A stretch of DNA of 9,771 nucleotides, taken from contig JASIGS010000501.1 in assembly GCA_030052355.1 (NCBI GenBank), positions 1 to 9,771 of the forward strand, read 5' to 3'. The notes under the pieces are model-generated. The model was not told the origin of the DNA and did not search any database. It worked only from the letters and a program-made list of their open reading frames with translations. The position numbers and the translations under genes were made by a program. Of the stretch, positions 1 to 5,780 are shown piece by piece. Origin of the DNA: Streptosporangiaceae bacterium. GTDB lineage: Bacteria; Actinomycetota; Actinomycetes; Streptosporangiales; Streptosporangiaceae. Numbering within the stretch: the stretch's first letter is position 1; each line of letters opens with the position of its first letter.

Positions 1-185
1 TCACGACGTTCACCGTCACCCCGCACGGGGACGCGTCCCAGGTCAAGATCTCGTGTACCTGGACCGGCGCGAGCGGTGTCGGCGGCTTCTTCGAGCGGCT
101 GTTCGCGCCGCCGACGATGCGCAGGATCCTGGCGGACGAACTGGAACGCCTGAACACTTACGCTCGCGAGCACGCGAGCCAGTAG
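1..185 (+). CDS. SRPBCC (START-like) family protein, C-terminal part only
   Basis: This is the 3' end of a gene that starts outside the window. Reading frame 3 (first full codon at base 3) gives 60 residues ending at TAG 183-185. The piece contains GASGVGGFFERLFAP and ends TYAREHASQ. Both stretches recur in the complete gene at 3636-4097; about 45 of 59 aligned residues are identical, with one single-residue gap. The family assignment is therefore borrowed from that complete copy: SRPBCC proteins form a helix-grip fold with a hydrophobic pocket for small ligands, and are often labelled polyketide cyclase/dehydrase. The visible part corresponds to the last strands plus the long C-terminal helix that closes the pocket. 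No ligand can be named. The gene is a tandem paralogue of the one at 3636, separated from it by the large repeat protein. Two hairpins follow the stop. Confidence 0.85.
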   Translation, partial: TTFTVTPHGDASQVKISCTWTGASGVGGFFERLFAPPTMRRILADELERLNTYAREHASQ

Positions 186-187
186 CA

Positions 188-225
188 GACAACGCGCAGT
201 TGTCCGCGCGGTGGGGGCGCGCGGA
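188..225 (+). terminator. Two abutting hairpins after the SRPBCC stop codon
   Basis: Starting two bases after the TAG, GACAAC (188-193) pairs perfectly with GTTGTC (199-204) around a 5-base loop. Immediately after, TCCGCGCG (203-210) pairs perfectly with CGCGCGGA (218-225) around a 7-base loop rich in G. The stems share bases 203-204, so both cannot form completely at once. No T run follows. This could therefore be a U-less terminator or mRNA 3'-end stabiliser for the SRPBCC gene, rather than a classical intrinsic terminator. Confidence 0.5.
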
Positions 226-338
226 GCGTGCTTCATCCGCAGGCTGTTACTCCGAGTTCAGTTTCTAGTCTTGCGCTGCCACTGGACATAACCCGACAAT
301 CGAGCGGCGAACGCAAAATTTCGGGGACGGGGGCACAC

Positions 339-3300
339 ATGAAGATTGGCTCGGTATGCGCGGCCCTTGCGGTTGTCGCGTTAGGTTTCGGCCTCACCGC
401 ACTCCCGGCCGCGCCCGCGGCGCAAGCGGCGACTCGCCCTGCCCGCGGATCTCAGCAGCCCGCCAGACCCGGTGACGCGCACCTGATCGGCGGCGTCGTT
501 CGGCTGGCTGACGGCCGGCCCGCCAGCGGAGTGTGCGTGACGGCAACCGGACCGACGGGCACCGCGTTCGCAAGGACGGCGGCGGACGGAAGGTACGAGC
601 TCGCCGTCAGAGCTGGCAGCTATGTGCTGGCATACCGGGACTGTCAGGCCTCCGGACGTGGCCTGCAGGCAAGCGCCGCTGCCGGTCCCGATACGGTGCG
701 CCAGGTGCGCGCGGTGGCCTCGGCCACGGTCTTGCCGCCGGTGACGCTCCCGCAGCCGACGTCGCGCAGCAGCCTGCAAACCGCTCTCGCGGCGGCCGGG
801 GTCAGCGTGCCGCAGGCACCGCGACGCGCTGCCGACACCCGTGCGCGTGCCGGTGAACAGGACACCCGACTGGACGGCTGGGCGGGGAGGGTGACGAGTC
901 CGTCGGGCCGGCCGCTTGAGGGTATCTGTGTCGCGCTCATCGGCAAGGGGTACGCCGAAGGCATCGGTACAGCACGGAACGGGACGTACTACTTCAGCAG
1001 CGAAATCCCGCCGGGCTGGTACCCGATCGAGTTCACCTCCAACTGCCGCTCGTTCCCGTTCCCTACCGGCCCATGGGCTCCGGAGTGGTACCGGCACGCG
1101 TTCTCGCAGGCGGACGCCACCAAGGTGCACATCCAGGCGGGCAAGATCACCAGGAACGTCAATGCCGTCATGGTCCGGGGCGGACAGATCACCGGGACCG
1201 TGACGGGCGCCCACGGCAAACCCCTCGCCGGCATATGCGCTGCCCTGGCGACCCCTTCCGGCGTCGAAGTGGCCCAGGCGACGACCCGAGCGAACGGGAC
1301 ATACCGGCTCACCGGCCTCGACCCAGGCAGTTACCGGATGCTGTTCGCGCCCGGCTGCGGCGGCGGGGCCGACTACGCGCAGATCTGGTGGCCGCACGCG
1401 CAAAGCCTGAAGAAGGCGAGACCCATCACGGTCAGGCTCGGACACACCACCGAGGGCATCGACGGCCGCCTCCAGGAACTCGGCACGATCACCGGCCAGG
1501 TGCGGCTGGGAAGCAAGGCGGGCAGGCCGCTCAGCGGCATGTGCGTCAGCGCGACAGTGCCAGGCAGTTTCGATGCCGAGGGCTTGGTGTCGACAGCGCG
1601 GAACGGAACCTACGTGATCGAGGGGCTGCCAGCGGGCCGGTATCAGATCGAGGTGAACCCCGGCTGCAACAACAACGGCAACTACCTGAGCGCCACCTAC
1701 CCGCGGCTTGTCAAGGTCGCCGACGGGCGCACCGTGACCGGCATCGACGTGTACCTGCAGCCCGGCGGCATCATCTCGGGCACCGTGCTGAGCGCCGCGA
1801 CCGGCAAGCCCATCGGCGGCATCTGCGTCTCGGACGAGAACGGGGACTTCGGCCAGACGGCAGCCAACGGCACCTACCAGATCGACCAACTGCCGGACGA
1901 GGCGACCAGCGTGACCTTCATCGGCGGCTGCGGCAACAAGGGCAGCTACGCACCGCAGTGGTATCTCGACGAGGACAATGAGGCGACCGCCGCCACCGTC
2001 GTTGTCAAGGCAGGTCACGACACGACCGGGATCGACGCGGCGCTGCTGCCGGGCGCCACGATCACCGGCCGGGTTACCGCAACCTCGGGGAAGGGTCTTG
2101 GCGGCGTCTGCGTATCCGCCACTCCGAGCTTCGGAGAACTGGATTTCGGCGCGTATGCGGTCACCGCCGGCGACGGCGCGTACTCGATAGCCAACCTGGC
2201 GGCCGATGACTACACGATCAGCTTCTCCGGTGGTTGCTCGTCATATACACAGGACCTAGGGCAGCAGTGGTACCGCGGGCAGCCGACCGGGGCCACCGCG
2301 GACCTGGTCAGCGCCAGGGCCGGAGCAACGGTGTCCGGTATCGACGGCACCGTCGCCAAGGGCGGGTCAATCTCGGGTAAGGTCACCGATCGCGCGGGCC
2401 GGCCCGCTCCCATCGCCTGCATTTTCGCCGCCAATACACGGACCGGCTCCGCTGGCGGCGCGGGAGTGCTGAGTCTCAATCTCGGCGGCGGCGGCGGCTA
2501 CGAAATCGACGGGCTAGCGCCTGGCCGGTACGTCGTGACTGCGTCTGACTGCGACTTGGGCGGCACCCTGGCCCCCGGCCGGTACAAGAGCGTCGTCACG
2601 GTTCGGGCTGGCCACAATGCTGCCGATATCAACATCGTGCTGCCCCCGGGCGGCACGATCGCCGGGATCATCCTCATCCGAGGCACCGCGAAGCCGGCCG
2701 TGGGCGTCTGCGTCACCGCCAACAACGGCAACCCGCTCACCGGCTCTGCAACCACCGTCACGGGTACCAGCGGCCGGTACAGCCTCACGGGCCTGGACGC
2801 CGGCTCCTATCGCGTGACCATCGCCACCTCAGACTGCGAGGGGGCTAGCGAGAACCTCGCCCCGGCCAGCCTCCCCGACCGGGTGCACGTCACGGCTGGC
2901 CGGGTCACCCGCCATGTCAACTGGTTCCTCGGGACCGGCGGTGCGATCTCGGGCCTGGTAACCGGACCCGGCGGACAGCTCGAGCCAGGTGTGTGCGTCG
3001 AGGCGTACGAGTCGGCTGGCGGGCAGTCACCCCTGCCGTCCACTACGACCGGGACTGACGGCAGCTACCAGCTGTCCGGGCTGGCGGCCGGCCGGTACAA
3101 GGTTTTGTTCGGTGACCCGTCGTGCAGCATCGGGCCAGCCGGGCTGGCCGAACAGTGGTACGACGGCGCGATCAGCCAGGCGGCAGCCACGACGGTCGTC
3201 GTGAAGGCCGGCCACGTGCAGGAGAACGTGAACGCGGCCCTTGGCCCCGAGGGAACCGTCACGGGCTCGGTGGCCGGGCGCGCGAACGCTCCGCTCACCG

Positions 3301-3569
3301 GCGTCTGCGTGAGCGCGGTACCCGTAACGAGCAACCTGAGCCCGGTGTATACGACCAGCAGAGCCGGCACCTACACGCTGACTGGCCTGCCGCCCGGCCG
3401 CTACCGGGTCGAGTTCCAGTCCGGTTGCGGCGCGACCGGCTGGGCCACGCAGTGGTGGAAGAACGTCAACTCCAGCAAGAAGGCCGCGGTGCTCAGCGTC
3501 GTGACAGGTTCCGTCATCGACGGCATCGACGCGACGATGACCGCGGTGCACGCGGCAGCCCGGCAGTGA
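339..3569 (+). CDS. Secreted protein of ten carboxypeptidase-regulatory-like/Ig-like repeats
   Basis: The protein has 1,076 residues. The start at 339 is chosen because it opens a classical signal peptide (MKIG, a hydrophobic stretch at about residues 5-25, cleavage likely after AQA near 30-31) and has G-rich sequence 5-16 bases upstream; the longer frame from 228 would bury that signal. The mature chain is ten repeats of about 95-105 residues, units 2-10 at residues 180-282, 283-382, 383-477, 478-573, 574-676, 677-772, 773-868, 869-972 and 973-1076, with a degenerate first unit at about 49-105 and a linker after it. A typical unit reads (T/S)I(T/S)G.V, PL.G(I/V)CV, NGTY.(I/L).GL..G.Y, GC, QWY, then AG...GID. 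This matches the beta-sandwich carboxypeptidase regulatory-like domains common in actinobacterial exported proteins. Each unit has two cysteines, probably disulfide-bonded. There is no LPXTG motif or C-terminal membrane helix, so release or non-covalent wall binding is inferred. No catalytic domain is visible and the role is unknown (adhesion, binding or spacer). Codon 15 is TTA. A weak promoter-like pair, TTGCGC 271-276 and GACAAT 295-300 (18-base spacer), lies upstream. Confidence 0.9.
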   Translation: MKIGSVCAALAVVALGFGLTALPAAPAAQAATRPARGSQQPARPGDAHLIGGVVRLADGRPASGVCVTATGPTGTAFARTAADGRYELAVRAGSYVLAYRDCQASGRGLQASAAAGPDTVRQVRAVASATVLPPVTLPQPTSRSSLQTALAAAGVSVPQAPRRAADTRARAGEQDTRLDGWAGRVTSPSGRPLEGICVALIGKGYAEGIGTARNGTYYFSSEIPPGWYPIEFTSNCRSFPFPTGPWAPEWYRHAFSQADATKVHIQAGKITRNVNAVMVRGGQITGTVTGAHGKPLAGICAALATPSGVEVAQATTRANGTYRLTGLDPGSYRMLFAPGCGGGADYAQIWWPHAQSLKKARPITVRLGHTTEGIDGRLQELGTITGQVRLGSKAGRPLSGMCVSATVPGSFDAEGLVSTARNGTYVIEGLPAGRYQIEVNPGCNNNGNYLSATYPRLVKVADGRTVTGIDVYLQPGGIISGTVLSAATGKPIGGICVSDENGDFGQTAANGTYQIDQLPDEATSVTFIGGCGNKGSYAPQWYLDEDNEATAATVVVKAGHDTTGIDAALLPGATITGRVTATSGKGLGGVCVSATPSFGELDFGAYAVTAGDGAYSIANLAADDYTISFSGGCSSYTQDLGQQWYRGQPTGATADLVSARAGATVSGIDGTVAKGGSISGKVTDRAGRPAPIACIFAANTRTGSAGGAGVLSLNLGGGGGYEIDGLAPGRYVVTASDCDLGGTLAPGRYKSVVTVRAGHNAADINIVLPPGGTIAGIILIRGTAKPAVGVCVTANNGNPLTGSATTVTGTSGRYSLTGLDAGSYRVTIATSDCEGASENLAPASLPDRVHVTAGRVTRHVNWFLGTGGAISGLVTGPGGQLEPGVCVEAYESAGGQSPLPSTTTGTDGSYQLSGLAAGRYKVLFGDPSCSIGPAGLAEQWYDGAISQAAATTVVVKAGHVQENVNAALGPEGTVTGSVAGRANAPLTGVCVSAVPVTSNLSPVYTTSRAGTYTLTGLPPGRYRVEFQSGCGATGWATQWWKNVNSSKKAAVLSVVTGSVIDGIDATMTAVHAAARQ
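483..3566 (+). repeat. Ten in-frame protein repeats, two cysteines each
   Basis: Repeat units are diverged at DNA level but clear in protein. The cysteine pairs, in residues of the 1,076-residue protein, are 66/102, 197/236, 300/340, 402/443, 496/531, 591/633, 694/738, 791/833, 886/929 and 990/1030, with spacings of 35-44. No other cysteine occurs in the mature chain. A QWY/QWW-like motif about 8-16 residues after the second cysteine is present in units 2, 3, 5, 6, 9 and 10. It is missing from 1, 4, 7 and 8, so there are two sub-types of unit. Unit 1 is shortened and is followed by a Ser/Ala/Arg-rich linker (about 106-178). Confidence 0.9.
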
Positions 3570-3592
3570 TCATCGCCGGGGCCTGGTGCCTT

Positions 3593-3609
3593 GCCGCCTG
3601 ACAGGTGGC
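3593..3609 (+). other. Short hairpin after the repeat-protein gene
   Basis: GCCGCCT (3593-3599) can pair with AGGTGGC (3603-3609) around a 3-base loop, seven pairs including one G-T. It lies 23 bases past the TGA of the repeat protein and 26 bases before the next start codon. No T run follows. It could be a weak terminator or only a chance structure in GC-rich DNA. Confidence 0.25.
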
Positions 3610-3635
3610 CGACGAGGCCGTGATAGACAGCTTGC

Positions 3636-4097
3636 ATGGCACCTATCGAGGTATCTGCCGAGCGCGCGGTGGACGCGCCACCGGCGACCGTTTACGGCTA
3701 CATCGCGGACATGAGGGAGCACCACCCGAAGTTCCTGCCGCCAGAGTTCTCGGACTTCCACGTCGAGTCCGGCGGGGTGGGAGCCGGCACGGTCGTGCGC
3801 TACAAGGTCACGGCTGGCGGGCGGACTCGCGACTACCGGATGACCGTCGCCGAGCCGGAACCCGGCAAGGTCCTCACCGAGACCGACGCGAACTCCAGTC
3901 TCGTCACCACCTACACCGTCACCCCGAACGGCGAAGACGCATCCGTTGTGAAGATCTTGACGACGTGGGACGGCGCGAGCGGCGTGGGCGGCTTCTTCGA
4001 GCGCCTCTTTGCCCCCGCGGCGGTCCGCAAGATATACGCCGACGGGCTGGATCGCCTGAGCACCTACGCCCGCGAGCACGCGAGCGGTGGCCACTAG
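3636..4097 (+). CDS. SRPBCC (START-like, polyketide cyclase/dehydrase-type) family protein
   Basis: The protein is complete at 153 residues, the usual length for a single-domain SRPBCC protein. It opens with a first strand (IEVSAERAVDAPPATVYGYI) of the form that begins this fold: a strand, then an APP..VY.YI helix start, then an acidic Asp and DMREHHPKF. Middle strands hold GAGTVVRYKVTAGG and YRMTVAEPEPGKVLTETD. The C-terminal helix runs from about residue 118 (GGFFERLFAP) to 149 (TYAREHAS). The family binds or transforms small hydrophobic ligands in a cavity under that helix; the ligand here cannot be read. No signal peptide is visible, so it is presumably cytoplasmic. The start codon lacks a clear Shine-Dalgarno sequence, but no better in-frame start was found. 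It is a paralogue of the gene truncated at the left edge (about 45 of 59 residues identical at the end). Its TAG overlaps the TAG of the convergent membrane-protein gene by three bases. Confidence 0.88.
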   Translation: MAPIEVSAERAVDAPPATVYGYIADMREHHPKFLPPEFSDFHVESGGVGAGTVVRYKVTAGGRTRDYRMTVAEPEPGKVLTETDANSSLVTTYTVTPNGEDASVVKILTTWDGASGVGGFFERLFAPAAVRKIYADGLDRLSTYAREHASGGH

Positions 4098-4996
4098 CCC
4101 GTCGTGGTCGGCGCGCGGCCCGCTGTGTATTTCGCAGTGTTGCCAGAGATCCACTTGACCGTCGCCGGCAGCAGGATCGTCGGGACGACCAGGGGGAGCA
4201 ACAGCAGCTGCAGCCAGTCCCATAGCGTGTTCCCCTGGTAGCCGGTCCAGGTCCAGTGCCAGGCGTAGCCGCCGACAATCGTGACGGCCCACGCCAGCCC
4301 GAGGGTGCCGAAGGCCCAGTGGTGGTAGCGGCGCAGCGAGCGGAGCAGCGACGGGAGGAACCGGATGCTGGCGACCGCTAGCGGCAGCAGGACCAAACCG
4401 AGCCAGTCCCACAGCGTGTTGCCGGAAAAGCCGGTCCAGCGCAGCGGCACCAGGTAGCCAGCCAGCACGAAACCGGCGAGCACCGCGGCGGCGATCAGGC
4501 AGCCGGCGCGACGGGCGAGGCTGACCTTGCCGGCCCGCCTCAGCCAGAGCGGGATAGTGCCCGCGACGACGGGCAACAGCAGCAGGTGCAGCCAGTCCCA
4601 CAGCTGCTCGTTCGACCGAAACCCAGTCCACTTCCAGCCGTAGATGTAGCCGCCCCAGAGCACCACGAGCGCCGCGACGGCTAGGGCGCTGGCCGCGTAC
4701 CTCCGCGTCCGCCCGCCTTTCAGCAAGGCGAGGAACGCGCCGTCTGGCTTCGCTGCCTCCGCGGCGCTCCTGCGCACGACCTGGTCTGACGGCGCCCAGG
4801 GCAGTCGCGCGTCGGCGAGCCCGGTTTCCACCGCCGCGTGAAGCAGCGCCGAGGCCGTCCCCTCCAGGTCGGCACGTTCCCCGGTCGAAGCCGCTTTTAT
4901 CTCCGCCAGGGCACGCAGTCCCCGCAGTTCGTCGGGCCCCACGCTAAGGACGAGCGCCGTTTGCGGGCGCGCTCCATCCAGAGAAGTAGTCGTCAT
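4094..4996 (-). CDS. Six-helix membrane protein with threefold WTGF/LWDWL repeat
   Basis: The protein has 300 residues from ATG at 4996-4994. I prefer this to the start at 5191 because the extra 65 residues are low-quality, Arg/Pro/Ser-rich sequence. Residues 1-98 are soluble and predicted helical, with charged segments at about 20-60. Residues 100-282 are three copies of one unit: a hydrophobic helix, then WTGF or WTGY (123-126, 187-190, 250-253), then an Asn, then LWDWL (132-136, 195-199, 258-262) leading into a second Leu/Pro-rich helix. That makes about six membrane segments. Similar single W-T-G-F / LWDWL modules occur, to my recollection, as membrane modules in actinobacterial and cyanobacterial proteins; I recall no established function. 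Basic residues between units (LRRAGK, LLRSLRRYHH) probably mark cytoplasmic loops. It is divergent from the zinc-ribbon/HTH gene at 5185 and convergent with the SRPBCC gene, sharing the bases CTAG at both stops. No enzyme motif was seen. Confidence 0.82.
   Translation of the reverse strand: MTTTSLDGARPQTALVLSVGPDELRGLRALAEIKAASTGERADLEGTASALLHAAVETGLADARLPWAPSDQVVRRSAAEAAKPDGAFLALLKGGRTRRYAASALAVAALVVLWGGYIYGWKWTGFRSNEQLWDWLHLLLLPVVAGTIPLWLRRAGKVSLARRAGCLIAAAVLAGFVLAGYLVPLRWTGFSGNTLWDWLGLVLLPLAVASIRFLPSLLRSLRRYHHWAFGTLGLAWAVTIVGGYAWHWTWTGYQGNTLWDWLQLLLLPLVVPTILLPATVKWISGNTAKYTAGRAPTTTG
4151..4699 (-). repeat. Three tandem membrane-repeat units
   Basis: Within the membrane protein, residues about 100-153, 163-217 and 225-282 are three copies of the same two-helix unit, with a period of 63-64 residues. 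The copies still resemble one another at DNA level: CAGTCCCA or a close variant recurs at each LWDWL, and CCGGTCCA or CCAGTCCA recurs at each WTGF/WTGY. This suggests internal duplication of one ancestral unit. Confidence 0.8.
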
Positions 4997-5184
4997 GCCA
5001 CCAGGCTCGCGGCGCGCGCAGGGGGATCCGCAGGGGGGTCTGGGGGAATCAGCCGGTGACCGGGCCGAACACCACGAGACAGCGAGCGTTGTGTCAGATA
5101 TAGATCGTTTCGTCCTACGGGGTCGGAACACCACCAGTGTCATCGGCGTTTTACTTACTGAATTACATCGGTGAAAGAAGGCCA
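4997..5184. promoter_or_regulatory. Divergent intergenic region
   Basis: These 188 bases separate the start codons of the membrane protein (leftward) and the zinc-ribbon/HTH protein (rightward). The part from about 5089 to 5175 is clearly richer in A/T than its surroundings, as expected for promoters in a high-GC genome. On the minus strand TCTATA (around 5098-5103) lies 18 bases from TTCCGA, and on the plus strand TTGTGT (5089-5094) lies 18 bases before TCCTAC (5113-5118). Both are weak matches and I do not assign either firmly. AGAAGG at 5176-5181 is the likely ribosome binding site of the rightward gene. Confidence 0.45.
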
Positions 5185-5688
5185 ATGGCACAGTGCGTGA
5201 CGTGCGGGGCTGAGCTGCACCCCGAGCGGGCGAGGAAGTACGACTACTGCACCTCGCCAGAGTGCCAGGAGAAGAACCTCAAGGGACTGACCATGGTCGC
5301 CGTTGCCCAGAACAAGGCGGCCGAGGAGTTCCTCATCCTGGACGACCACACCAAGGAAGACCTGGCCAGCGGGAAGTACCGGGATCAGCGGCGCGGCTAC
5401 TTCGGGTCGCTGGCCACCCCGGCGCCCGGCGCGGCAGCCGACAAGCCGTCCGCCTCGCCGGCACCAGCACAGCCGCCCGCCAGGCCCGCGACCGCAACGG
5501 GCCGGACCAGGAAGCAGCCACGCAGCAGCCCGCCGGCGAAGCGGTCGTGGACGGCGTCACAGGAGCGGCTCGCGCGCCTCTATAACGAGCAGGGGCTGCG
5601 GCCTGCTGAGATAGCGCGCAAGCTCGGCGTGAGCGAGTACCTCGCCACGCAGATCATCCTCGCCGCGCGGAGCCGCAGGACGGCCTGA
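5185..5688 (+). CDS. Zinc-ribbon-like / helix-turn-helix protein
   Basis: The protein has 167 residues. The start at 5185 is preferred over the ATG at 5137 because purine-rich GAAAGAAGG sits just upstream and the protein then begins directly with its cysteine motif. Cys4-x2-Cys7 and Cys22-x4-Cys27, the second pair in YCTSPECQ, make a plausible four-cysteine zinc site. Residues about 32-75 are helical and charged. Residues 77-120 are a Pro/Ala/Ser/Arg linker with basic patches (GRTRK, PAKR). Residues about 122-162 form a helix-turn-helix of sigma-region-4 or Hin-like type, with LRPAEIARKLGVS as its first helix and turn. The layout suggests a small DNA-binding regulator with a metal-binding head; the target is unknown. 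Its divergent neighbour, the membrane protein, is a natural candidate target, but this is inference from position only. A short stem with T4 follows the stop. Confidence 0.8.
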   Translation: MAQCVTCGAELHPERARKYDYCTSPECQEKNLKGLTMVAVAQNKAAEEFLILDDHTKEDLASGKYRDQRRGYFGSLATPAPGAAADKPSASPAPAQPPARPATATGRTRKQPRSSPPAKRSWTASQERLARLYNEQGLRPAEIARKLGVSEYLATQIILAARSRRTA

Positions 5689-5698
5689 GCCAGGCACG

Positions 5699-5718
5699 GA
5701 CGGAGCGGGCCGTCTTTT
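5699..5718 (+). terminator. Weak intrinsic terminator after the zinc-ribbon/HTH gene
   Basis: GACGG (5699-5703) pairs with CCGTC (5710-5714) around a 6-base loop, followed directly by TTTT (5715-5718). It begins 11 bases past the TGA. The stem is short but the T run is conspicuous in this GC-rich DNA. Confidence 0.5.
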
Positions 5719-5739
5719 GATGCGGCCGGCAAACGCCTA

Positions 5740-5766
5740 GGCTGCGGGGTTAAGACCCGCATAGCC
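5740..5766 (+). promoter_or_regulatory. Bulged hairpin just upstream of the 516-residue secreted protein
   Basis: GGCTGCGGG (5740-5748) pairs with CCCGC (5756-5760) and AGCC (5763-5766), giving nine pairs with a 2-base AT bulge and a 7-base loop GTTAAGA. It ends 14 bases before the start codon at 5781 and borders the presumed ribosome binding region (AGAAAG, 5767-5772). No T run follows. It could be an mRNA leader structure or an operator; neither is shown. Confidence 0.35.
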
Positions 5767-5780
5767 AGAAAGCTTATCCG

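Noticed and set aside
53..268. Small plus-strand open frame overlapping the SRPBCC 3' end
   Set aside because: The SRPBCC frame is confirmed by the paralogue at 3636, so this frame is a shadow.
228..338. Earlier start for the repeat protein
   Set aside because: It would place 37 non-signal residues ahead of a textbook signal peptide; the start at 339 is far better.
381..2018. Long minus-strand open frame (545 codons) opposite the repeat-protein gene
   Set aside because: It is antisense to a gene with a clear signal peptide and repeats. Its translation is His/Arg/Asp-rich without domains, as expected from the high-GC third-position pattern.
3570..4631. Minus-strand open frame (353 codons) spanning the SRPBCC gene and part of the membrane protein
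   Set aside because: It is in a different frame from the membrane-protein gene, which shows clear helices and repeats; this translation has none.
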